Source: Paraniabella hibiscisoli
GTDB taxonomy: Bacteria; Bacteroidota; Bacteroidia; Chitinophagales; Chitinophagaceae
Reading direction: 5' to 3'
Assembly (NCBI RefSeq): GCF_022512515.1
Contig: NZ_JAKWBK010000001.1
Span: forward strand, 2,232,001-2,296,000
Length of the DNA stretch: 64,000 nucleotides
Of the stretch, positions 44,498-53,802 are shown piece by piece (within the stretch, counting starts at the first letter, position 1; each line of letters starts with the position of its first letter). Made by a program: the position numbers and the translations under genes. The notes beneath the pieces were generated by a model. The model searched no databases. It was not told the DNA's origin and saw nothing but the letters and a program-made list of their open reading frames with translations.

Positions 44498-46939
44498 ATG
44501 CGATCGTTATTTTTGTCTTTATTTTTTACCGGTGTTGTATGCTTTGCCAATGCCCAAACCGTAACCGGGAAGATCACTGATGCTGATACCAGGCCAATGC
44601 CTAATGTATCCGTTTCTCTCTTAAAAGCCGCCGACTCAACTTTGGTAAAGATGAACCTTACAGATAAGGACGGCAAATACCAGTTTGAAAAGGCCGAAGA
44701 AGGTAAATACCTGGTAATGGCTACCAATGTGGGCTACGTGCCAATGTACTCACCGCTTATCAACCTAAATACAGGTAAGGATACTAAACAGGATATCGTG
44801 TTAGAAAAAGCCAGCACTCAAATGGCTGGCGTAGTAGTTACTGCCAAACGACCGATGGTAGAAGTGAAAGCCGGTAAAACAATCGTAAATGTAGACGCCT
44901 CACCCACCAATGCAGGTTTGAATGTTCTGGAGATACTGGAAAAATCGCCTGGTGTTTCTGTAGACAACGATGGCAATATCAGTGTGAAGGGTAAAGGCGG
45001 TGTTCTGGTGTTGATTGATGATAAACCTACTTATATGAGCTCCACTCAGCTGGCTACCTTTTTAAGGAGTTTGCAGGCCAGCGGACTTGACAAGATCGAG
45101 ATTATGACCAATCCGCCGGCCAAATATGATGCGGCTGGAAACTCAGGTATTATCAATATCAAAACGAAGAAGGGTACGATCAAGGGAATAAATGGAAATG
45201 CTAACTTAAACTATGCTAATGGATTTTATTCCCGTTACAACGGTGGATTGAATCTTAACTACAGGAATAACAAGGTAAATTTATTTGGCAGTTATAATGG
45301 CGGGCACTGGGCTAATAAGAGCACGCTGACGCTTGACAGGAAGTTCTTAGCGGAAGATAACTCAACGCTGAAAGGTTCTTCGGACCAGGTTTCAGAAAGA
45401 AGTAATGGTGGCGATTATCATAATGCTAAAATAGGTATGGATTACTACTTCAATAATAAAAACGTGGCAGGTGTAGTTGTGAACGGGAATTTTGGTAACT
45501 GGAAGGAAACCCAAAACAGTAACTCCAATTTGCGTGATGCATCGGGTGATATAGAATCCAGAATCAAATCGCTTGCGATAAATAAAACGAATTCCAATAA
45601 TATTTCTACCAATCTTAATTATAAGCATACTTTCGATTCCGCAGGTCATGAACTGAGCGTGGATTTTGATCAGGCTTACTATAAGAACCAGGGCAGTACC
45701 TATTTATTAACCAAACCTCTTAATGCGGCGGGACAGCAATCATTTATAGATATTTTTCTTTTAGGGGATATTCCCTCCGAAATCAATATTTATAGCGGTA
45801 AAATAGATTATGTAAAATCTTTATCAAAATTCTTAAAGGTTGAAGCCGGGCTTAAATCAAGCTTTGTAAATACGGATAACAGGGTAATGTATACCCGGAA
45901 AGACAGTATGGACTGGATGAATGATGCTAAGCGCAGCAACCATTTTATATATAAAGAGAATATCAATGCTGCCTATGCCATTTTTTCATCGACTCTTAAA
46001 AAATGGGAGCTGACAGCAGGATTAAGGGTTGAGAATACGGTTGCGAAAGGACATCAGATGCAAAATGACTCGTCTTTCTCAAGAAATTATACCAACCTTT
46101 TCCCTAATGCCGGTGTAACATTTAATGCAAGCGAAACTCACCAGTTAAGCCTGAGCTATAGCCGTCGTATCACCCGTCCCGACTATGACGATCTGAATCC
46201 ATTTGTGTTTTTCCTCGACTCATTAACCTATGGCCAGGGTAATCCTTATCTGCAACCACAATTCACCAATAATATAGAGTTGAGCCATACATTTAAGAGA
46301 GTACTAACTACCACTATCAATTATACGCAAACCAATGATATTATAGCTGAAATGCTGAAACAGGATACAGAGAACAAGATCACTTTTCAAACCAAAGAAA
46401 ATTTTAGTAAGATGAAACAGCTGGGTTTAGCGGTATCGCTGAATATGCCCGTAGTTAAGTGGTGGACGTTAAACCTGTATGCCAATGTATTCAACAATCA
46501 CTACACAGGTATTTACAGCAACGGTAAACGAAATGACCCGGTAGACATTCAGCTTACAGGATTTACCGGTAATATGTCTAATACTTTTACCTATGGCAAA
46601 GGTTGGTCCAGCGAAATTAGTGGCTGGTATGGCACCCGTTTTATGGAAGGGTTGATGGTGAGCGGGCAGATGGGCGCCCTGAATGCTGCCCTGGCAAAGG
46701 AAGTACTTAAAAAGAAAGGAACCGTAAAACTGGGCGTAAGAGATATTTTCAGAACGCAGATTTTTAACGGATACGCTAAATATAGTGACGTGGATGTGGA
46801 TATCCAGAATAAGCGGGACAGCCGGCAGTTTACGCTCACCTTCAACTACAGGTTTGGTAACAACAAGGTAGCGCCTACCAGGAGGCGAACCGGTGGCGCC
46901 GGAGACGAGCAGAACAGGGTGAAAAGCGGTGGTAACTAA
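44498..46939 (+). CDS. outer-membrane beta-barrel receptor, TonB-dependent-like (paralogue 1)
   Basis: Intact, about 813 residues from ATG 44498 (signal peptide RSLFLSLFFTGVVCFANAQ); upstream in-frame codons lack a signal. Order: carboxypeptidase-regulatory-like domain (TVTGKITDADTRPMPNVSVSLLKAAD), TonB/plug region (VVVTAKRPMVEVKAGKTIVNVD, NPPAKYDAAGNSGIINIKTKKG) and an outer-membrane beta-barrel protein family domain (SYSRRITRPDYDDLNPFVFF). No SusD partner is present. Ligand unknown. Confidence 0.9.
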   Translation: MRSLFLSLFFTGVVCFANAQTVTGKITDADTRPMPNVSVSLLKAADSTLVKMNLTDKDGKYQFEKAEEGKYLVMATNVGYVPMYSPLINLNTGKDTKQDIVLEKASTQMAGVVVTAKRPMVEVKAGKTIVNVDASPTNAGLNVLEILEKSPGVSVDNDGNISVKGKGGVLVLIDDKPTYMSSTQLATFLRSLQASGLDKIEIMTNPPAKYDAAGNSGIINIKTKKGTIKGINGNANLNYANGFYSRYNGGLNLNYRNNKVNLFGSYNGGHWANKSTLTLDRKFLAEDNSTLKGSSDQVSERSNGGDYHNAKIGMDYYFNNKNVAGVVVNGNFGNWKETQNSNSNLRDASGDIESRIKSLAINKTNSNNISTNLNYKHTFDSAGHELSVDFDQAYYKNQGSTYLLTKPLNAAGQQSFIDIFLLGDIPSEINIYSGKIDYVKSLSKFLKVEAGLKSSFVNTDNRVMYTRKDSMDWMNDAKRSNHFIYKENINAAYAIFSSTLKKWELTAGLRVENTVAKGHQMQNDSSFSRNYTNLFPNAGVTFNASETHQLSLSYSRRITRPDYDDLNPFVFFLDSLTYGQGNPYLQPQFTNNIELSHTFKRVLTTTINYTQTNDIIAEMLKQDTENKITFQTKENFSKMKQLGLAVSLNMPVVKWWTLNLYANVFNNHYTGIYSNGKRNDPVDIQLTGFTGNMSNTFTYGKGWSSEISGWYGTRFMEGLMVSGQMGALNAALAKEVLKKKGTVKLGVRDIFRTQIFNGYAKYSDVDVDIQNKRDSRQFTLTFNYRFGNNKVAPTRRRTGGAGDEQNRVKSGGN

Positions 46940-46963
46940 AAAGCGTTCAATTTATATGTAGAG

Positions 46964-46989
46964 AAGCTGTCGGGCAACCGGCAGCTTTT
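46964..46989 (+). terminator. terminator between the two receptor paralogues
   Basis: AAGCTGTCGG pairs with CCGGCAGCTT (offset one base) around GCAA, followed by TTTGTTTG. It separates the two receptors into different transcripts. Confidence 0.7.
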
Positions 46990-47125
46990 GTTTGTAATGT
47001 ACCATTTATCAGTTGGTTAGAGTTGAACAACGGCTTATTTAAGCAGTTGACCGATACGGATTGCCATTTAACCGGATTTTTTTACCATTTATCGGCAACT
47101 ACTTTTACGACAGTTATTTTACAGG

Positions 47126-47133
47126 TAGGTTTG
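47126..47133 (+). promoter_or_regulatory. -7 box (TAGGTTTG) of receptor paralogue 2
   Basis: Exact TAnnTTTG match 33 bases before ATG 47166, followed by CATATCG. The upstream regions of both paralogues share ACCATTTA(C/T)CG and a TTTGCAT word (44431-44456 and 47085-47136), suggesting the promoters were duplicated with the genes. Confidence 0.5.
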
Positions 47134-47165
47134 CATATCGAAAATTATCAAATCAAAGTTTTTTT

Positions 47166-49618
47166 ATGAGAATTCTAGTGTTGATCTTATGCCTGGGTGT
47201 GCTACTACCAACTACGGCAAATGCGCAAAAAATTTCCGGAACAGTTAAGGATGCAGATAGCAAACCATTAAATGCAGCCACCGTTACCCTGTTGAAAGCT
47301 GCGGACTCTTCTATTGCGAAGCTGAACGCTTCAGACAAAAGCGGTAGCTATACGTTTGAGCATATCGAGTCGGGAAAGTATATAGTGCAGGCGACAGCAG
47401 TAGGTTATACAAAAGCCTATAGCGCTCCTTTTGAGTTGGCTGGCGCCGATAAGAATGTTCAGGACATTACCTTAACTAAAGTTGCAACTGAAATGTCCGC
47501 TGTGGTAGTTACAGCCAGGCGGCCAATGATCGAGGTGAAAGCAGATAAAATGATTGTAAATGTTGAAGGCACCGTAAATGCTACCGGTAATGATGGTATC
47601 GACCTGTTAAGAAGATCTCCTGGCGTCCTGGTAGATAAAGATGATAACATCAGCATGTCGGGCAAAAATGGAGTGGAAGTGTATATCGACGGAAAACCAA
47701 GTCCGTTAAGGGCGCTGATCTGGGTAATTACCTTCGTTCTTTGCAATCGTCCAGCATTGAGAGTATAGAACTGATCACTAATCCCGGTGCGCGCTATGAG
47801 GCTTCAGGTAACGCCGGTATTATTAATATCAAATTGAAAAAAGATAAGGCATTGGGCACCAACGGAACGGTTAATGCTGGTTATAATGTGGGTGTATTTG
47901 CTAAATATAATGCTGGTATATCGCTCAATCATCGCAGCAAAAAGGCCAACTATTTTGGTAACTACAACTACAGTCGAGGTTTAAACTACAATAAGCTTAC
48001 TTTATATAGGGAGATTAGTGGTCTGAATAGCACTAAGGATACCATTTTTGACCAGGTGTCAAATATGAAAAGCCAAAGACAGGCACATGGTTTTAAGGCG
48101 GGAGTAGATTATTACCTGAACACTAAAAATACATTGGGTGTTATTTTAAGTGGTAATATTTCCGATAACACCAACAGAACCAACGGCCCGATGAGTATTA
48201 CACCAAGAGGTAACGCCGTGCCTGATCGTATACTTGAGGCCAATCCGGTAATGGAAGGTGATCGTAAAAACTACAATGCCAATGTAAACTACAAGTATGC
48301 AGATACATCTGGTCATCAATTGAACATTGACCTGGATTATGGCCGTTATGAAAACTATACCAACCAGTATATTCCTAATATTTACTATACAGGCGATCAT
48401 GCTACGGAGATCTCAAGAAATATTTACAGGATGGTTACGCCTACTGATATTAATATTTACTCGTTTAAGGCGGATTGGGAGCAAAATGCCTGGAAGGGGA
48501 AGTTAAGCTACGGTACTAAAATCGGGTTTGTTGAAACGTTCAATGATTTCAATAGGTTTGATGTAAATGGCGCTTCCGAAGTGCTCAATATCAAAGAGTC
48601 AAACGTTTTTGATTACACGGAGAACGTGAATGCATTGTATGTAAATTATAACCGCCAGTTTAAAGGATTTATGATACAGGTGGGTTTAAGAGGCGAGAAC
48701 ACCAATTCGAATGGCGTTTCTACCAGCGAAGTGACTGCCGACTCTACTGTGAAAAGAAGCTATACAGATCTTTTCCCAAGCGCGGCTATTACGTTCAATA
48801 AAAATCCCATGAGCCAGTGGAATTTTACATTCAGCCGTCGTATAGACAGACCTAATTACAGTAACCTGAACCCTTTCAGGTTTGCGTTGAATGATTATAC
48901 TTATCAGGAGGGTAATCCTTACCTGAAGCCACAGTATACAAACAGCTTTGGTATCACGCATACCTTTAAGTACAAGCTCAATACTACTTTAAACTATAGC
49001 CATATTAAGGATCTGTTTGCACAGATTCTGGATACAGCTGAAGGAAGTAAGTCATTTCAGATTACACGTAATTTGGCTACCCAGGATATAATAGGTCTTA
49101 ATGTAAGCTATCCATTTAGCTATAAAAACTTCATGCTTTTTTCAAACCTTAACTCCAACTACTCTATTTATAAAGCAGATTTTGGAGGAGCAGGCAGGGA
49201 TATAAAAGAAGAAGTGTTTAGCTATACAATTTATACGCAGGGATCGTACAAATTTGCTAAAACCTGGACCGCAGAACTTACGGGTCTTTATATCTCTCCT
49301 TCTATATGGCAAGGTATTTTCAGAAGTAAAGCAATGGGTTTTGTGGATGCTGGTATGCAGAAAACCATAATGCAGGGAAAAGGAACCATTAAGGCAAGTG
49401 TAAGCGATATTTTCAAAACCATGCGTTTCAGGGGCGATGCCAATTATGCAGGAGCTTTGAACAGGGTAGGAGCTAACTGGGAATCTCGCCAGTTTAAAAT
49501 TAACTTCACTTACCGCTTTGGTAGTGCACAGGTTAAGGCTGCAAGACAACGTAAAACAGGTTTAGAAGAAGAAAATAAACGTACAGGCGACGGTGGAGGA
49601 GCACCGGGCCAGCAGTAA
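47166..49618 (+). CDS. outer-membrane beta-barrel receptor (paralogue 2; one frame break)
   Basis: About 818 residues with the same architecture as the preceding gene: signal peptide RILVLILCLGVLLPTTANAQ, KISGTVKDADSKPLNAATVTLLKAAD, VVVTARRPMIEVKADKMIVNVEG, NPGARYEASGNAGIINIKLKKDK and barrel strand FSRRIDRPNYSNLNPFRF. The frame breaks at GGG about 47709-47711; a fourth G gives LRGADLGNYLRSLQSSSIESIELI. Tandem paralogy suggests duplication followed by ligand divergence. Confidence 0.9.
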
Positions 49619-49644
49619 TAAAAGCTTAGTTTTGTTGGTTTAGT

Positions 49645-49676
49645 AAAAGTTGCCGGCTATTGTTGGCAACTTTTTT
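49645..49676 (+). terminator. rho-independent terminator after receptor 2
   Basis: AAGTTGCC (47-54) pairs with GGCAACTT (65-72) and continues into six T. Confidence 0.82.
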
Positions 49677-49690
49677 GCATTATAAAGGTT

Positions 49691-50199
49691 ATGAAATGCT
49701 CTTTATTTTTTTAGTATCAGCCAGTTGGCTGTTAAGTTGTAATAACTCATCTAACCTGGGTAAAAGCAGCGATGAAAAAGACGCTGTTGTTGATCCCGTA
49801 ATGGTGCGTGATTCTGTTGTGATTGTGGATAGCATTACATCTATGGATACCGCCTCTGCCATAATGCCCGCCGAAACTGTTATACAGGTTCAAATTCCTG
49901 CGGAAACTTTACCGGTGACAAGGTTGCCTAAAACGCTTACATCAGATCAACAGTCCATACATGTTACCATAACGGATTTAGAGGTAGGTCAGCTGCGGAT
50001 CAGTATCAATCATAGTAAACCCGATGTCAATATTCGTATCAGCCAGGTGATCCGACCTGATGGAAGTATGGACGGTCCGTTTGGCCAACAATTGGTTTAT
50101 GATATTAAACAACGAGGTAACTACACGGTCATTATCAATAAGAGTAATATGGCTTCAGGCTCGCAGGTGGGGGATGTCTTTATTACGATGGAGCGCTAA
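49691..50199 (+). CDS. lipoprotein of unknown function (possible frame break in signal)
   Basis: About 169 residues. SWLLSCNN is a lipobox. In-frame ATG 49696 gives MLFIFLVSASWLLSC; adding one T to the run 49706-49712 instead lets ATG 49691 start MKCSLFFLVSASWLLSC, the more normal signal. The mature part is rich in acidic and Val/Thr residues, with a C-terminal beta-rich domain (HVTITDLEVGQLRISINHSKPD, GNYTVIINKSNMASGSQVGDVFITM). Not recognised further. Confidence 0.6.
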
Positions 50200-50292
50200 T
50201 CAATTAGGTATGATAATTGCCTTTTATTACTGGGCAATTGATGTTGAATAGCTTTTAGCTTATTTTATTTTTTAACATAAAAATTTTAAGAT

Positions 50293-50513
50293 ATGGACAA
50301 CAAAAACCTGAAAGAAGAAGAACTAAAAAGGATAAAAAAACAGACGAGCATGCAGATGCGTCAGTTAAGCCTGATCCTGAAACCCTGGGTAAAACAGACC
50401 CACAGGAAGATATGAAAGGTCCGGTGTCTTCGTTAATGCAGAAAGGCAGCAAGGTGATGGAAAGTAATGAAAGCAAAGAGAACGCCAGCAAGAGGCACGA
50501 CGATAATATGTAG
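50293..50513 (+). CDS. small hydrophilic protein (frame break)
   Basis: About 73 residues, highly charged: MDNKNLKEEELKKDKKTDEH, then a middle with PDPETLGKTDPQEDMKGPVSSLMQKG and an end NASKRHDDNM before TAG 50511-50513. One A must be added, in AAAAA 50325-50329 or the A run 50334-50340, to join the halves. Hydrophilic, no signal, no TM; such proteins can be stress-related, but no family is recognised. The gene ends ten bases before a strong hairpin, which supports its reality. Confidence 0.5.
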
Positions 50514-50522
50514 CAGGCAAAC

Positions 50523-50548
50523 ATGCATAGAGCGCAGGCTCTATGCAT
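50523..50548. terminator. bidirectional hairpin terminator
   Basis: ATGCATAGAGC (50523-50533) and GCTCTATGCAT (50538-50548) form a perfect 11-bp stem with a GCAG loop. It overlaps the last codons of the convergent acyl-CoA synthetase gene. T tracts are weak. Confidence 0.65.
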
Positions 50549-52325
50549 AAATATCTTCAATATCGTTTTTATATTTCTCCACTATTACTTTGCGTTTCAG
50601 GCTCATCTTAGGGGTCATTTCTCCTCCATGTACACTCCATTCAGTAGGTAAAAGCACAAATTTTTTAATTTGTTCAACATGATTGAAATTGACATTGTGG
50701 TGGTCAATTACTGAGCGGAAAAGATCATGTATTTTTTGATCTTTTACTATTTCAGCATGGCTCATTTCAGGTACCCCATTCTCTTTCATCCAATCTTTAA
50801 CGGCAGTAAATGATGGAATAATCAGGGCGCTTACAAATTTTCTCTCGCTACCCAAAACGATGATCTGCTCGATGAATTTGCTTTCCTTCATCTTATTCTC
50901 AATAGGTTGTGGCGCTACGTATTTACCACCGCTGGTTTTAAATAACTCTTTTTTACGGTCGGTTATTTTATAGAAGCGGTTTTCGATAATGGTGCCGATA
51001 TCACCCGTGTGCAGCCACCCGTCTATAATAACCTCTGCTGTTAACTCAGGATGTTTATAGTACCCTTGCATAACACTGGCGCCTCTTACCAGAATCTCGC
51101 TATCTTCTGCTAATTTAACCTCTATGCCGTCAATGGGTGGACCTACTGTGCCAAAAAAGGTTTCATTGTTTTGCTTACGGTTTACACATATCACCGGACT
51201 GTTTTCTGTTGGTCCATAGCCTTCGTAGATAGGAATGCCTGCTGCGTTAAAGATGCGTAACAATTTTTCGGAGGCAGCAGCACCGCCTGTGATGATAAAG
51301 CTGATATTTCCTCCAAGCGCTTCCCGCCATTTACTGAATACCAGCTTCCTGGCAATATTTAGTTTGAAAGAGTACAATCCTCCCGGAGGAGTACGGTTAT
51401 CATATTTTAAGCCCAGTGCTACACTCCAGGAGAACAGCGATTTTTTGATACCGCTTAATTCATTGCCCTTGGCCATAATTTTCTCATACACTTTTTCCAG
51501 TAAACGAGGCACGGTGGTAAAACCATCCGGCTTTACTTCTCTTAAATTATCGGCAATCGTTTCGAGGCTTTCGGCATAATAAATAGAGATGCCACTAAAC
51601 AGGTAGATATAGCTTACCATTTTCTCGAAAATATGGTTCAACGGGAGAAAGCTCAATACCTTGGTTTGAGGCTGATCCGGAAACGGGAAACTGGCTTTGG
51701 AGAAAAACACGTTGCTTACAATATTGCCATGGCTAAGCATAACCCCCTTTGGAGTGCCGGTAGTGCCGCTGGTATAAATAATGGTAGCCACATGTGTGTT
51801 AGGTATTTGTTTCTTGATGGCGGCCGCCTGTTGCAAATGCTCATCAGATGCCAGGTTCAATAATTCTGAATAATGAGCAGCCCCGTTTACTTTATCAAAA
51901 GTATAGATGCCTTGTAGGAAATCACTTTTTAATGATTGGATTTTGGTTAGCAGTTCCCCGCTGCTCACAAAAATATATTTAGCTTCTGATTCGTTTAAAA
52001 TATATTCCAGCTCCTGCGTGCTGGTAGTAGGATACATCGGAATAAGTATGGCGCCTATTTGCTGAACTGCCAGATCGGTAAAGATCCACTCAGGACGGTT
52101 GTTGCTGATAATGGCTATTTTATCACTGGTCTCAGGGGTGAAATTATTTCCACTTACTCCTTTGGCTAAAAGCCCCGCCGATAACCGGTCAGCTATATCT
52201 GCTACTTCCTGTGTTGTATAAGCCTTCCATTGCCCCTGCTCTTTGGCACAAAGCATATCATTCTTGGGGAAGTTTTTTAGCTGATGGCCTACGGCGTCAA
52301 ACAATCGGTATTCTGGATAATTCAT
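50541..52325 (-). CDS. long-chain acyl-CoA synthetase (AMP-forming)
   Basis: Intact, 594 residues. Activates fatty acids through an acyl-AMP to acyl-CoA. The P-loop-like IIYTSGTTGTPKGVMLSHGN is near residue 180, YEGYGPTENSPVIC near 370, and GWLHTGDIGTI with ITDRKKELFKTSGGKYVAP near 440-470. The size and KTSGGKYVAP end fit the FadD15/bubblegum-like bacterial group. Nothing links it to the aryl-starter genes 22 kb away. Confidence 0.93.
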   Translation of the reverse strand: MNYPEYRLFDAVGHQLKNFPKNDMLCAKEQGQWKAYTTQEVADIADRLSAGLLAKGVSGNNFTPETSDKIAIISNNRPEWIFTDLAVQQIGAILIPMYPTTSTQELEYILNESEAKYIFVSSGELLTKIQSLKSDFLQGIYTFDKVNGAAHYSELLNLASDEHLQQAAAIKKQIPNTHVATIIYTSGTTGTPKGVMLSHGNIVSNVFFSKASFPFPDQPQTKVLSFLPLNHIFEKMVSYIYLFSGISIYYAESLETIADNLREVKPDGFTTVPRLLEKVYEKIMAKGNELSGIKKSLFSWSVALGLKYDNRTPPGGLYSFKLNIARKLVFSKWREALGGNISFIITGGAAASEKLLRIFNAAGIPIYEGYGPTENSPVICVNRKQNNETFFGTVGPPIDGIEVKLAEDSEILVRGASVMQGYYKHPELTAEVIIDGWLHTGDIGTIIENRFYKITDRKKELFKTSGGKYVAPQPIENKMKESKFIEQIIVLGSERKFVSALIIPSFTAVKDWMKENGVPEMSHAEIVKDQKIHDLFRSVIDHHNVNFNHVEQIKKFVLLPTEWSVHGGEMTPKMSLKRKVIVEKYKNDIEDIYA

Positions 52326-52505
52326 TCAATTATTTTTTCTTATGGCTAACACAATGATAAAATTTCCTTTCGCATTCCACTGCAATGTTAAAAAGGCCAT
52401 TGCGTTCAGGTTCACATGCTTCAAATCAATTAATGACATACAAGTTAAGAAAAATAGTTAAGAACAAAGTGCTTTAGCGGCTCAATATCTGGCAATAGCG
52501 CATAA

Positions 52506-52534
52506 AAAAACCACCCATATACAAGGTGGTTTTT
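52506..52534 (-). terminator. terminator of the TPR gene (minus strand)
   Basis: AAAAACCACC (52506-52515) pairs with GGTGGTTTTT (52525-52534). On the minus strand the hairpin is followed by a T run (A run 52504-52510). Confidence 0.78.
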
Positions 52535-52552
52535 AACTTGCTTTAAAGACCT

Positions 52553-53572
52553 TTATTTAAGTGCATAAGTTTGTCCTACAGGCATTTTAAATATGCGGGA
52601 AGTGTGAAACGCTGTAAACTTATCATATTCCTCCTTGTGTGTTTGTACCCATTTTTCGAAACCAGTCTGGTTGTCTACAGGGCCAAACATCCATTGATTA
52701 TAAGCGTCAAACAGTCCGTCCTTCATCAGCTGCTGATGGTAATCAAATAAACGGAAAGGGAAATTTTTAGCATACGACGCATTCCAGTCTAAAATAAAAC
52801 GGGTGCGGATCATTGCCAGGCTTTCAGGCGTAATGCCCTGTGCAGATATGCCCGATTGCTTAGCAAAAGTTTCCATTACAGCTCTCGCAAACGCGTTTTT
52901 CTGGTTGGCTGCATCGGCTTTCAGGTTATTAGAGATGAACAGCTTTTGCTTATAAGCGTCCAAAACCATTTTCTTGATACTGTTGGACTTTGGATTTAAG
53001 CTTTCCATATTAGCGTAAATCTCACCATAAATAATGGCCCATATCTTATCGTCCTGCTGCTTGTAGTAGTACACTGCAGCATTATAGTAATTGCCTCCGT
53101 AAGATGGCGCTGCCTGTATTCCCTTTTGCCATTGATCTATAGCGCCCAGAGGGTTTTTCATTACCTCCATTAACTCGCCATAATCGTTGTGTAACGGACC
53201 GTTGTTAGGGAAATCTTTCAATCCTTCCTTGTACATTCTTTCAGCCTCCTTGTAATTTTCCTGGGCTTTGTAAACATTACCGGCTAGTTGGTAAGCCGAT
53301 GGGTCACAATCGGGGCTGGCAATTACCGGCTTAATAGTTTCCAGGGCCTTGTTGTAATCCTTTTTATAGTAGTAGGCCAAAGCCAGATCTTTCTGGAGGT
53401 CAACATCATTTTTATTATTCTCGCTTGCTTTTGTTAACACCAGCACAGCATTGTCGAGATCGCCGGACTGCATAAAGTTGCGGGCGCGCTGGCGCTCAGA
53501 CGAAATTGTGTTTTGTGCAGTTAATGTTACACAAGCAGATATAAATAAGCTTGTTACAAATAATTTTTTCAT
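52553..53572 (-). CDS. exported tetratricopeptide-repeat protein
   Basis: Intact, 339 residues. Signal peptide KKLFVTSLFISACVTLTAQ, then TPR helices at about residues 25-160 (ARNFMQSGDLDNAVLVLTKA, LALAYYYKKDYNKALETI, AGNVYKAQENYKEAERMYKEGL, DYGELMEVMKNPLGAIDQW). The C-terminal half is helical and unrecognised. TPR proteins act as binding scaffolds; partner unknown. Confidence 0.82.
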   Translation of the reverse strand: MKKLFVTSLFISACVTLTAQNTISSERQRARNFMQSGDLDNAVLVLTKASENNKNDVDLQKDLALAYYYKKDYNKALETIKPVIASPDCDPSAYQLAGNVYKAQENYKEAERMYKEGLKDFPNNGPLHNDYGELMEVMKNPLGAIDQWQKGIQAAPSYGGNYYNAAVYYYKQQDDKIWAIIYGEIYANMESLNPKSNSIKKMVLDAYKQKLFISNNLKADAANQKNAFARAVMETFAKQSGISAQGITPESLAMIRTRFILDWNASYAKNFPFRLFDYHQQLMKDGLFDAYNQWMFGPVDNQTGFEKWVQTHKEEYDKFTAFHTSRIFKMPVGQTYALK

Positions 53573-53802
53573 TCAATACAAATTTTGATACCAAAAAAGG
53601 CAAAAAGTAAGCCGGAAATAACGGCCATGCCTATTGCAGATGCAAAAGTAGGCGAAAGGGTGGCAGCTCAGGAAAATTTTCTTTAAACGGGCTTTTTGGG
53701 GCGATTATTGAATATACATAATCCACTGAATGTTAAAACATTTTGAAAGCGAATACTTTTTATAGGCAGAAAGTTACATTTGTAAGTATTAAAAAAGAAT
53801 AG

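Noticed and set aside
50541..52325. Acyl-CoA synthetase as the ligase of the TAL pathway
   Set aside because: Sequence is the general long-chain type and it lies 22 kb away among unrelated genes.
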